Shown: positions 1 to 6,537 of the stretch, piece by piece | Position numbering within the stretch: the stretch's first letter is position 1 | Layout: every line of letters starts with the position of its first letter | DNA from: Fimenecus sp045578245 | GTDB lineage: Bacteria > Bacillota > Clostridia > Oscillospirales > Acutalibacteraceae | Assembly: GCA_045578245.1 (NCBI GenBank) | Contig: JAZNJX010000009.1 | Location: forward strand, 1-9,347 | Direction: 5' to 3' | DNA: 9,347 bases | Translations under genes and position numbers: made by a program | Notes under the pieces: generated by a model | Seen by the model: only the letters and a program-made list of their open reading frames with translations | What the model was told of the DNA's origin: nothing | The model's database searches: none

Positions 1-1
1 T

Positions 2-139
2 GATAATACTCCGGGACGAAAAGTCTATCAGACCTCTTTTATGGATGAAATAATAGGAAGTGAAAAGTATTATCAAGAGGTTTGGCGTTATATTGATGAA
101 AACCCAATCAAATGGTTGATAACAAAGGAAATAATCTAA
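2..139 (+). CDS. Y1 (IS200/REP-associated-like) transposase, C-terminal fragment
   Basis: The open frame enters from the left edge and ends at TAA 137-139, so only the last 45 residues are visible. They contain QTSFMDEIIG followed by a YYQEVWRYIDENPIKW stretch. This closely resembles the C-terminal end of Y1_Tnp-domain proteins related to REP-associated tyrosine transposases (RAYTs), where a 'W.YI..NP.KW' segment is typical. These HUH enzymes cut and join single-stranded DNA at hairpins. The catalytic tyrosine and the HUH histidines would lie upstream of the window, so activity cannot be judged. The stop is 13 nt before the valS ATG with no terminator between, so transcription through this gene would enter valS. 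Family assignment rests on a short tail only; it is recognised by eye, not by a search. Confidence 0.68.
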   Translation, partial: DNTPGRKVYQTSFMDEIIGSEKYYQEVWRYIDENPIKWLITKEII

Positions 140-152
140 AGAAGTTAAAAAT

Positions 153-2855
153 ATGTCCAAGGAACTTGAAAAACAGTATAATCCGAAAAATGTTGAAGAC
201 AGAATATATAAAGACTGGCTCAGCAAAAAATATTTCCATGCAAAGCGTGAAGAGGGTAAAAAGACTTACACTATTGTAATTCCACCACCAAACATCACAG
301 GTCAATTACACATGGGCCATGCTCTTGATAACACATTGCAGGATATTCTTATCCGTTATCACAGAATGGCTGGTTATGACACACTCTGGCTTCCAGGTAC
401 TGACCACGCATCTATCGCAACTGAAGCAAAAATCGTTGAGACAATGCGTAAAGAAGGCATCAGTAAGGAAGATTTAGGTCGTGACGGCTTCTTAGAAAGA
501 GCTTGGGACTGGAAAAAGCAGTATGGTGGCAGAATCATTGAACAGTTAAAGAAACTCGGCTCATCCTGCGACTGGGACAGAGAAAGATTCACTCTTGACG
601 AGGGTTGCAGTAAGGCTGTTAACGAAGTTTTCGTTCGTCTTTATGAAAAGGATTTGATTTACAGAGGTAACCGTATGGTTAACTGGTGTCCTTGCTGTAA
701 CACATCAATTTCTGACGCAGAAGTTGAATATGAAGAGCAGGATGGTAGCTTCTGGCATCTTCTTTACACAGTTAAGGAAACAGGCGAACAGCTTGAACTT
801 GCTACAACTCGTCCTGAAACAATGCTCGGTGATACAGCAGTTGCTATTAACGTTGCTGACGAAAGATATAAGCATCTTCACGGTTGTCATGTGATTTTAC
901 CATTACTTAACAAAGAAATTCCAATCGTTTGTGACGAACATGCTGACATGACAAAGGGTACAGGTGTTGTTAAAATCACTCCTGCTCATGACCCTAACGA
1001 CTTTGAAGTTGGACAGAGAAATAATCTTCCAATCGTTCGTACATTCACATATGACGGTCATCTTACAGGTGCAGAAGACAAGAGAATTGCCGATGAACTT
1101 ATCGCAAGTGGACGTGCAACAGAAAATGAGCCTGAAGTTCTTGACTGTGGCAAGTATGCAGGTATGACAACAATGGAAGCAAGAAAAGCTATCCTTGAAG
1201 ACCTTAAAGCAGGTGGATATCTTAAAGAAGTTGAACCACGTAAGCACGAGGTTGGTACTTGCTATCGTTGTCATAACACTATTGAACCAATGGTTTCAAA
1301 ACAGTGGTTTGTTCGTATGGTTCCTCTTGCAAAGCCTGCTATTGAAGCAGTTGAAAAGGGCGAAACAAAATTTATTCCTGAAAGATTCACAAAGAACTAT
1401 CTTAACTGGATGAATGGTACTCGTGACTGGTGTATTTCTCGTCAGTTGTGGTGGGGACACAGAATCGCTGCTTGGTACTGTGAGGATTGTGGGGAAACAG
1501 TTGTTACAAAGGATGGTATTAGTGCTTGTCCAAAATGTGGTAGCAAGAATATCCGTCAGGATGAAGATACACTTGATACTTGGTTCTCATCAGCACTCTG
1601 GCCATTTTCAACACTTGGTTGGCCTGAACAGACAGAGGATTTGAAACACTACTACCCAACAAACACTCTCGTAACTGGTTACGATATCATCGGTTTCTGG
1701 GTATCTCGTATGATTTTCTCTGCTCTTGAATATACAGGACAGGTTCCATTTGACACAGTTCTGATTCACGGTCTTGTTCGTGACGCTCAGGGTAGAAAGA
1801 TGTCAAAATCTCTCGGTAACGGTATCGACCCACTTGAAATTATCGACCAGTATGGTGCAGACGCACTCCGATTTACTCTTGCAACTGGTAACAGCCCAGG
1901 AAACGATATGCGTTTCTCTGACGAAAAAGTTGAAGCAAGTAGAAACTTTGCTAACAAGATTTGGAATGCTGCTCGTTTCATCCTTATGAATCTTGATGAA
2001 AATGAATATGCACCTTATGTTCCAAAGAATCTTGCTATTGAAGATAAATGGATTTTATCTAAGTACAATGACCTTGTAAAAGATGTTACAGATTCACTTG
2101 AAAAATTTGAACTTGGTCTTGCTGTACAGAAACTCTATGACTTTATCTGGGACGTATTCTGCGACTGGTACATCGAAATCGCAAAAATCCGTCTTAACGG
2201 TGAGTGTGCAACTGCAAAAGCAACTGTTAAAGCAGTTCTCGTTTATGTAATGTCAAATACACTTAAACTCTTACATCCATTTATGCCATTCATCACAGAA
2301 GAAATCTGGCAGACACTTCCTCACGATGGTGACTCAATCATGATTTCAGATTGGCCTGTATTTACTGGCGACCTTTCATTCAAGGCTGACGAGGCAGAGA
2401 TGGAAAGAGTTATGACGGCTATCAAGGCTGTTCGTAACCGTCGTGCAGAAATGAATGTTCCGCCATCAAAGAAAGCAAAGATTTTCATTGAAACAGCTTA
2501 CGAAAACACATTCTCTGAAGGTGCTAACTTCTTTGTGAGACTCGCATCAGCAAGTGAAGTCCAGCTTGTTAAGGGCTATGAAAATGATGAGGCAGTTGCT
2601 ATCATCACAGAAGATGCAAGACTATTTATCCCACTTGACGAGCTTGTTGACTTCAAGGCAGAGCTAGAAAGACTCGAAAAAGAAAAAGCAGGTGTGCTTA
2701 AGGAAATCGCATTTGTTTCAGGCAAACTCAACAACGAAAAATTCGTTGCAAAAGCACCTGAAGCACTTGTAAACGAGCAGAGAGAAAAGCTTGCAAGGTA
2801 CACAGAGAAACTCAATATGCTTGAAGAGAGCATTGCGAAAATACAGAATAAGTAA
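153..2855 (+). CDS. valS: Valyl-tRNA synthetase
   Basis: A complete class I aminoacyl-tRNA synthetase of 900 residues, which joins valine to tRNA-Val in the cytoplasm and edits mischarged threonine. Visible marks are PPPNITGQLHMGH with the HIGH-type motif HMGH at about 53-56, the editing-domain motif ATTRPET at about 217-223, and KMSKS at 549-553. Putative zinc-binding cysteines lie in CPCC (179-182) and in CEDC (443-446) plus CPKC (459-462). DTWFSSALWPFSTLGWP follows, then the anticodon-binding domain. The charged last ~70 residues fit the C-terminal tRNA-binding coiled coil of ValRS. Length is normal. The ATG at 153 gives the usual clostridial N-terminus (MSKELEKQYNPKNVEDRIY); its Shine-Dalgarno is weak (AAGAAG, 139-144). 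The leader is unusual: a transposase stop lies 13 nt upstream, leaving no room for a T-box directly before the gene. Confidence 0.98.
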   Translation: MSKELEKQYNPKNVEDRIYKDWLSKKYFHAKREEGKKTYTIVIPPPNITGQLHMGHALDNTLQDILIRYHRMAGYDTLWLPGTDHASIATEAKIVETMRKEGISKEDLGRDGFLERAWDWKKQYGGRIIEQLKKLGSSCDWDRERFTLDEGCSKAVNEVFVRLYEKDLIYRGNRMVNWCPCCNTSISDAEVEYEEQDGSFWHLLYTVKETGEQLELATTRPETMLGDTAVAINVADERYKHLHGCHVILPLLNKEIPIVCDEHADMTKGTGVVKITPAHDPNDFEVGQRNNLPIVRTFTYDGHLTGAEDKRIADELIASGRATENEPEVLDCGKYAGMTTMEARKAILEDLKAGGYLKEVEPRKHEVGTCYRCHNTIEPMVSKQWFVRMVPLAKPAIEAVEKGETKFIPERFTKNYLNWMNGTRDWCISRQLWWGHRIAAWYCEDCGETVVTKDGISACPKCGSKNIRQDEDTLDTWFSSALWPFSTLGWPEQTEDLKHYYPTNTLVTGYDIIGFWVSRMIFSALEYTGQVPFDTVLIHGLVRDAQGRKMSKSLGNGIDPLEIIDQYGADALRFTLATGNSPGNDMRFSDEKVEASRNFANKIWNAARFILMNLDENEYAPYVPKNLAIEDKWILSKYNDLVKDVTDSLEKFELGLAVQKLYDFIWDVFCDWYIEIAKIRLNGECATAKATVKAVLVYVMSNTLKLLHPFMPFITEEIWQTLPHDGDSIMISDWPVFTGDLSFKADEAEMERVMTAIKAVRNRRAEMNVPPSKKAKIFIETAYENTFSEGANFFVRLASASEVQLVKGYENDEAVAIITEDARLFIPLDELVDFKAELERLEKEKAGVLKEIAFVSGKLNNEKFVAKAPEALVNEQREKLARYTEKLNMLEESIAKIQNK

Positions 2856-2870
2856 AATTGCTACGGATAT

Positions 2871-2917
2871 GCCTTCCCCTCGAGGGGAAGGTGTCACCGC
2901 AGGTGACGGATGAGGTG
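2871..2917 (+). repeat. REP-like composite repeat, left copy
   Basis: There are three parts in order. First is a perfect 20-bp palindrome, CCTTCCCCTCGAGGGGAAGG (2872-2891). Second is a hairpin with stem GTCACC/GGTGAC (2893-2898 with 2902-2907) and triloop GCA. Third is the unpaired core GGATGAGGTG (2908-2917). The palindrome has no T-run after it, so it is not a standard intrinsic terminator. An inverted copy lies at 3425-3477 and a diverged direct copy of the second and third parts at 3366-3391. Confidence 0.85.
2912..2917 (+). promoter_or_regulatory. Ribosome binding site inside the repeat core
   Basis: GAGGTG can pair over six contiguous bases with the anti-Shine-Dalgarno end of 16S rRNA (CACCTC) and lies 6 nt before the ATG at 2924. 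It is the last part of the conserved repeat core GGATGAGGTG, so the repeat itself supplies the translation signal of the nuclease gene. This site decides the start at 2924. Confidence 0.75.
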
Positions 2918-2923
2918 TTTATC

Positions 2924-3280
2924 ATGAATAAAACCAACAATCCAAAACTAAAAACAAATGCACAAGAATTAAGAAAGAATATGACCAAAGAAGAACGACA
3001 TCTTTGGTATGACTGCTTAAAAGAATTACCTATCACAATCAACAGACAGAAAGTGATAGGTAATTATATTGTAGATTTCTATTGTGCAGATGCTAAAATT
3101 GTTATTGAACTTGATGGTTCACAGCATTTTGAAGAACAAGGCATTGAATATGATGCTAAAAGAGACGGATATTTAAAATCTTTAGGATTGACTGTTTTAA
3201 GATATTCAAATTATGATGTAAACACAAATTTTTATGGTGTATGTACGGACATCAGAAGAAAGCTTTTAAATCACGACTAA
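2924..3280 (+). CDS. DUF559 / Vsr-like endonuclease-fold protein
   Basis: A 118-residue protein of the DUF559 family, which has the restriction-endonuclease-like fold related to Vsr and other PD-(D/E)XK nucleases. An N-terminal basic helix region (ELRKNMTKEERHLWYDCLK) leads into RQKVIGNYIVDFYC and then IVIELDGSQH. The likely metal-binding acidic residues are D51, E62 and D64, with H68 nearby; the C-terminal part contains YDAKRDGYLKSLGLTVLRYSN. The length is typical for the stand-alone family members. The frame is open upstream to a TTG at 2858, but that extension would translate the repeat, so the ATG at 2924 with GAGGTG 6 nt upstream is preferred. Leucine is mostly TTA (7 of 12), unlike valS, where CTT/CTC prevail by eye, which fits a separate origin. 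It lies 68 nt after valS on the same strand with no terminator between and is probably expressed by readthrough. Target and biological role are unknown. Confidence 0.85.
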   Translation: MNKTNNPKLKTNAQELRKNMTKEERHLWYDCLKELPITINRQKVIGNYIVDFYCADAKIVIELDGSQHFEEQGIEYDAKRDGYLKSLGLTVLRYSNYDVNTNFYGVCTDIRRKLLNHD

Positions 3281-3283
3281 AAT

Positions 3284-3391
3284 AGGCTTCTCCTTGAGGG
3301 TGCGGGTGTCCAGTGGACACCTCTGCAAAGCAGAAGCACTGTCTGAGCCGATAGGCGAGTAATAAGCTGTCACGAAGTGACTGATGAGCTG
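3284..3391 (+). repeat. Second REP-like repeat, apparently interrupted
   Basis: Bases 3366-3391 read AGCTGTCACGAAGTGACTGATGAGCTG-like: hairpin GTCAC/GTGAC with triloop GAA (3369-3381), then TGATGAGCTG, the counterpart of GGATGAGGTG in the left repeat. The expected upstream palindrome seems split. A possible left arm (GGCTTCTCCTTGAGGG, 3285-3300) is separated from AAGCTG (about 3364) by some 60 nt. That intervening stretch holds its own hairpins. The interruption is inferred from analogy with the intact copies, not from an alignment to other genomes. Confidence 0.6.
3305..3356. other. Tandem small hairpins within the repeat cluster
   Basis: Three consecutive self-complementary segments are visible. 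GGTGTCC/GGACACC has a 3-nt loop (3305-3321). TCTGC/GCAGA has loop AAA (3322-3334). GCC/GGC has loop GATA (3347-3356). There is no T-run, no open frame of note and no match to a known RNA family that I can recognise. This may be a different repeat family nested in the REP-like copy around it. Confidence 0.6.
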
Positions 3392-3424
3392 TAGGATACG
3401 AAACATCCGTTGATTTAAGATTTC

Positions 3425-3477
3425 CACCTCATCCGTCTTTTGCTTCGCAAAATCCACCTTCCCCTCGAGGGGAAAGC
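3425..3477 (-). repeat. REP-like composite repeat, right inverted copy
   Basis: Read on the minus strand it has the same order as the left copy: palindrome (TTCCCCTCGAGGGGAA, 3459-3474, 16 bp perfect), GGTGG, hairpin TTTTGC/GCAAAA with triloop GAA (3438-3452), then CGGATGAGGTG (3435-3425). Flanks and loop class are conserved, while the stem sequence is wholly different from the left copy yet still fully paired. With the direct copy ending at 3391 it forms a head-to-head doublet with a 33-nt spacer, the arrangement seen in REPIN/BIME units. Confidence 0.85.
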
Positions 3478-3479
3478 GT

Positions 3480-3518
3480 AAAAAAGGAACTCCCTATTTG
3501 GAAGTTCCTTAATTTTTT
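3480..3518. terminator. Bidirectional intrinsic terminator
   Basis: The stem AAGGAACT (3484-3491) pairs with AGTTCCTT (3503-3510). It is extended by CC/GG across one mismatch and closed by a short loop. T6 follows on the plus strand (3513-3518) and A6 (3480-3485) gives a T-run on the minus strand. It can therefore stop the convergent transcripts of valS/DUF559 from the left and of the alcohol dehydrogenase from the right, whose stop lies 14 nt beyond the T-run. Confidence 0.9.
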
Positions 3519-3531
3519 ATGTAATTTTCAA

Positions 3532-4740
3532 TTATTCCTTAATCATCAATGACTTAACGATTGCTGTCATTTCTGCTTCACCGAAGATTACAGGTACTGG
3601 ATAAAGTGGGTTACCCTCTTTAAGGGCACGTTCAACGATAATTGGAATATCCTTTTCCTGAATCTGAGCAAAGCCCTTTGGAATATTCATTCTTTCGTTC
3701 ATAGCATAAATTTCAGCGATAAATGCCTTTGCAAGCTCTTCGTCATTGTCACCTTTGATACCAACAAGCTCAGCAAGGTTAGCAAGTGGCTCATAAACTG
3801 CATCACCATATGCTTCAAGCATTACAGGAAGAATAACTGCATTTGCAAGACCATGAGGGATACCATACTGACCACCAAGGTTGTGAGCAACAGCATGAAC
3901 ATAACCAACATAAGCACGAGTAAATGCCATACCTGCGTTGTAAGATGCAAGGAGCATATTGTTTCTTGCTTCAATGTTCTTGCCATCTGTATATGCTGTT
4001 TCAAGATTTTCAAAAATCATCTTTGTTGCCTTTTCAGCAAACTTGATTGTTGAAGGAACATTTGATTTACCGATATATGCTTCAACTGCGTGAGTAAGAG
4101 CATCCATACCTGTTGTTGATGTGATGTGAGGTGGAAGACCAACTGTAAGTTCAGGGTCAAACACTGCAAAACGAGGACGAAGGAATGGGTCGTTACAAGC
4201 ATTCTTTTCGTGTGTTTTTGAGTTAGAAACAACTGCTGCAAGAGTACATTCTGAACCTGTACCTGCTGTTGTAGGAACTGCAAAGAATGGTGGAAGTGGA
4301 CGAAGAATTTTCATAAGTCCACGCATTTTTTCAACCGGCTGATTTGGTTTAACAACTCTTGCTGCTGCAATCTTAGCACAGTCCATTGGTGAACCACCAC
4401 CGAATGCGATGATACCCTGACAACCATTGTTGTTGTACATATCCTTTGCTTCTTCAATGTTTTCGATTGTTGGATTTGGCTGAGTTCCGTCGTAAACTAC
4501 GTACTGGACACCAGCTTTGTCCATTTCTTCATAAAGAGAATTAAGAAGACCAAGAGAAGTAAGTCCCTTATCAGTTACGATAAGAACTTTTTTAAGTCCT
4601 TTTTCCTTGATGTGTGCAGGAAGCTTACGAATGCTGCCAGGACCTGTAAGCATAAATGGCTCACCCCATGGCATAAAGCACTCTGCAATAAACATTACTT
4701 TCTGGAAAACTCTGCAATAAGCTTTGTAAATTTGATTCAT
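3532..4740 (-). CDS. Iron-containing alcohol dehydrogenase (group III)
   Basis: A complete 402-residue member of the Fe-ADH family: NAD(P)-dependent reduction of an aldehyde or ketone to an alcohol, or the reverse, in the cytoplasm. Visible marks are the cofactor-binding GGGSPMDCAK (114-123), PTTAGTGSE (156-164) and the metal site D213 and H217 (TGMDALTHAVEAYI) with H282 and H296 (HAVAHNLGGQYGIPHG). H286 corresponds to the extra active-site histidine of FucO-type enzymes. The N-terminal segment ending in FMPWGEPFMLTGPGS is typical of clostridial members. The ATG at 4740 has AAAGGG 8 nt upstream (4749-4754). It starts 23 nt after the ribF stop with no terminator visible, so it is either read from the infB-ribF operon or from a promoter inside ribF. 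The substrate cannot be told from sequence; butanol/ethanol-type or lactaldehyde-type activity are both possible. Confidence 0.95.
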   Translation of the reverse strand: MNQIYKAYCRVFQKVMFIAECFMPWGEPFMLTGPGSIRKLPAHIKEKGLKKVLIVTDKGLTSLGLLNSLYEEMDKAGVQYVVYDGTQPNPTIENIEEAKDMYNNNGCQGIIAFGGGSPMDCAKIAAARVVKPNQPVEKMRGLMKILRPLPPFFAVPTTAGTGSECTLAAVVSNSKTHEKNACNDPFLRPRFAVFDPELTVGLPPHITSTTGMDALTHAVEAYIGKSNVPSTIKFAEKATKMIFENLETAYTDGKNIEARNNMLLASYNAGMAFTRAYVGYVHAVAHNLGGQYGIPHGLANAVILPVMLEAYGDAVYEPLANLAELVGIKGDNDEELAKAFIAEIYAMNERMNIPKGFAQIQEKDIPIIVERALKEGNPLYPVPVIFGEAEMTAIVKSLMIKE

Positions 4741-4763
4741 AAAAACAACCCTTTCATTTATGT

Positions 4764-5654
4764 TTATTTATTATTTTTACTATCAAATATCTTGATAGCT
4801 GATTTACTGTCTTTGTCAATCTGTGCTTTCAACTCGTCCTTAGAGTTGAACTTTTTTTCTTCACGGATAAAGTCGAGAAGTTCAACGGGAATTTTACGGT
4901 TATATAAGTCGCCATCAAACCCTAAAATACAGGTTTCGGAAAGCACCTGGTCACCACCGATGGTGGGATGACAACCGAAATTTGTAACTGACGGATAAGT
5001 TTTTCCGTCAACTGTTGACCGGGAAGCATAAACACCGTGTTTAAGGTTTATAAACCCCTTTGGGAAATGCTGATTGATAGTCGGGAAACCAAGAATTTTT
5101 TTGCCGATTCTGTTACCTTCAACAACTAAGAAGTCATAGGAGAAGTTTCGTCCCAACATCTCATTAGCAGAGAGAATATCACCACGACTCAAGGCATCAC
5201 GAATTCGGGTTGAACTAATCATTTCTCCTTTGTAGGTGGTATTTTCTGCCACTTTATAAATTATATCATACTTTTCGCATAATTCACAGAGTATTTTGCT
5301 ATTTCCCTCACCATTTTTTCCAAAATGAAAATTCTCACCACTGACAACAGCACCTGCGTTAAATTTTTTAATAAGAATTTCCACAACAAATTCTTCAGGA
5401 GTAAGGTCACGAATGTCCTGAAACTTAATCGGAATCGGCAAAACGCCAAATTCTTTTGCAAGTTTTTCTTTATCTTCCTGAGTTATAAGGAGTGGGGGAG
5501 TGATACCCTTTACTGCCTTTAATGGGTGACAGTCGAACATAAGCATTGCTGGAACAAAACCGTAAGAGGCAAATTCTTTTGTGGTTTTAAGCACTTGTAA
5601 GTGACCTTTGTGGAGACCGTCAAAAGTGCCTAAAGCCAAAGCATATTTAGTCAT
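4764..5654 (-). CDS. ribF: Bifunctional riboflavin kinase / FAD synthetase
   Basis: Makes FMN from riboflavin and FAD from FMN. Numbering from the ATG (296 residues), the N-terminal nucleotidylyltransferase domain has GTFDGLHKGH at about 9-18 and ISSTRIRDAL at about 146-155. The C-terminal riboflavin kinase domain has GFPTIN at about 189-194, where the family usually has PTAN, then NFGCHPTIGG and SETCILGFDGDLY with the likely catalytic glutamate at about 240. The length is typical. Two starts are possible, ATG at 5654 and an in-frame TTG directly before it at 5657; both are served by the strong AGGAGGG at 5664-5670, and I chose ATG. The gene overlaps the end of truB by 8 nt, suggesting coupled translation, and fits the common Firmicutes order truB-ribF. 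Confidence 0.96.
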   Translation of the reverse strand: MTKYALALGTFDGLHKGHLQVLKTTKEFASYGFVPAMLMFDCHPLKAVKGITPPLLITQEDKEKLAKEFGVLPIPIKFQDIRDLTPEEFVVEILIKKFNAGAVVSGENFHFGKNGEGNSKILCELCEKYDIIYKVAENTTYKGEMISSTRIRDALSRGDILSANEMLGRNFSYDFLVVEGNRIGKKILGFPTINQHFPKGFINLKHGVYASRSTVDGKTYPSVTNFGCHPTIGGDQVLSETCILGFDGDLYNRKIPVELLDFIREEKKFNSKDELKAQIDKDSKSAIKIFDSKNNK

Positions 5655-6537
5655 CAATAAGCACCCTCCTGACTGTAAGGTCGCCTTTTTCTGTCAATAT
5701 TTCTCCAAGGCCCAAAAATTTTCTTTCAGGGGAGTAAACACGATAAATTCCAACGGGATAATCTCCGTGGAGTCTCTCGTAACCTAATTCACCACCGTTG
5801 TGAAAGCGATTAGCCTGAGGAGCAGTAACTACGATTTCAGGATAACTCATAAGTGCTTTTTCAACGGATGTGATAACTTCATCCGTTCTTTTTTCACTTA
5901 CAAGTTTTTCGAGATTTTCAAGAGTTACAGCATTTTCAATAGAAAAGCCATTGGCTTCGGTTCTGCGAAGCTCTGTCATAACAGCACCACAACCTAAAGC
6001 TTTGCCGATATCGTCGCAAAGTGAACGTATATATGTACCTGCCGAGCAAGTCACATCCATTGAAAACTCTGTGCCATCAAAATCATAGATTTCTAATTTT
6101 TCAATAGTGATTTTTCGGCTTTCCCGTTCTATTTCAATGCCTTTTCGTGCAAGGTCATAAAGGCGCTCACCGTCTTTTTTAATTGCGGAATACATTGGTG
6201 GAACTTGCGAAATCTCACCCTTGAACCTCTCTGCAACATTTAACAACTGTTCTTCGGTGACATTTACAGGGCTTTCAGTTAAAACTTCACCTGTAATGTC
6301 AAGAGTGTCAGTTGTAATACCTAATTTTACTCTTGCAGAATAAGATTTTCTGTGTTCAGGCAAAAGCTCAATAAAGCGAGTGCAGTGACCAAGCATAATA
6401 ACAAGCACACCGGTAGCCATAGGGTCCAGTGTTCCTGTATGACCTGCTTTTTTAACACCTAAAATTCTGGATGCTCTTTTAACAGCCATAAAAGATGTCA
6501 TATCGCAGGGCTTATCAAGACAAATTATGCCTGTCAT
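5647..6537 (-). CDS. truB: tRNA pseudouridine-55 synthase
   Basis: Converts U55 in the T-psi-C loop of tRNAs to pseudouridine. The 296-residue protein starts MTGIICLDKPCDMTS and carries the catalytic motif GHTGTLDPMATG with the nucleophile D38. It also has KSYSARVKLGITTDTLDITG, the PPMYSAIKKDGERLYDLAR segment and CSAGTYIRSLCDDIG, all family hallmarks. The C-terminal part after about residue 220 is a small PUA-like extension (FHNGGELGY to the end). The ATG at 6537 overlaps the nrnA stop by one base (TAATG), with GGAG 5 nt upstream (6543-6546), pointing to coupled translation. Family identity is clear; nothing in it looks unusual. Confidence 0.97.
   Translation of the reverse strand: MTGIICLDKPCDMTSFMAVKRASRILGVKKAGHTGTLDPMATGVLVIMLGHCTRFIELLPEHRKSYSARVKLGITTDTLDITGEVLTESPVNVTEEQLLNVAERFKGEISQVPPMYSAIKKDGERLYDLARKGIEIERESRKITIEKLEIYDFDGTEFSMDVTCSAGTYIRSLCDDIGKALGCGAVMTELRRTEANGFSIENAVTLENLEKLVSEKRTDEVITSVEKALMSYPEIVVTAPQANRFHNGGELGYERLHGDYPVGIYRVYSPERKFLGLGEILTEKGDLTVRRVLIDD
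5664..5670 (-). promoter_or_regulatory. Strong Shine-Dalgarno for ribF
   Basis: AGGAGGG on the minus strand lies inside the end of truB, 9 nt before the ATG at 5654 and 6 nt before the alternative TTG at 5657. It confirms independent initiation of ribF but does not by itself choose between the two codons. Confidence 0.8.

Larger units (their letters stand above)
2871..3477. mobile_element. Putative repeat-bounded unit carrying a DUF559 nuclease gene
   Basis: The two ends are inverted copies of one composite repeat. Bases 2871-2893 match the reverse complement of 3455-3477 at 22 of 23 positions, and the inner core CGGATGAGGTG (2907-2917) matches the reverse complement of 3425-3435 at 11 of 11. 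Between them lie one complete gene and a second REP-like repeat. The unit starts 15 nt after the valS stop and ends 2 nt before the A-tract of the terminator, so it looks placed between valS and its terminator. I see no clear target-site duplication, which would be acceptable for an element moved by a Y1 enzyme. That the whole stretch moves as a unit is inference; it could also be two unrelated REP insertions either side of a resident gene. Confidence 0.5.

Noticed and set aside
2872..2891. The palindrome after valS as an intrinsic terminator
   Set aside because: It has no T-run following on either strand and is part of a repeat that recurs at 3459-3474.
2858..2923. Longer DUF559 protein starting at TTG 2858
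   Set aside because: The extra 22 codons translate the palindrome and hairpin repeat; the ATG at 2924 has a good Shine-Dalgarno and matches the family N-terminus.
3266..3457. Minus-strand 63-codon frame over the repeat cluster
   Set aside because: It runs through hairpins and repeats, has no recognisable domain and no clear ribosome binding site.
2871..3477. CRISPR array
   Set aside because: Only a few copies in mixed orientation with a gene between them; there are no regular spacers and no cas genes.
2860..3490. Target-site duplication around the repeat-bounded unit
   Set aside because: The bases just outside (ending GGATAT on the left, starting GTAAAA on the right) show no convincing direct repeat.
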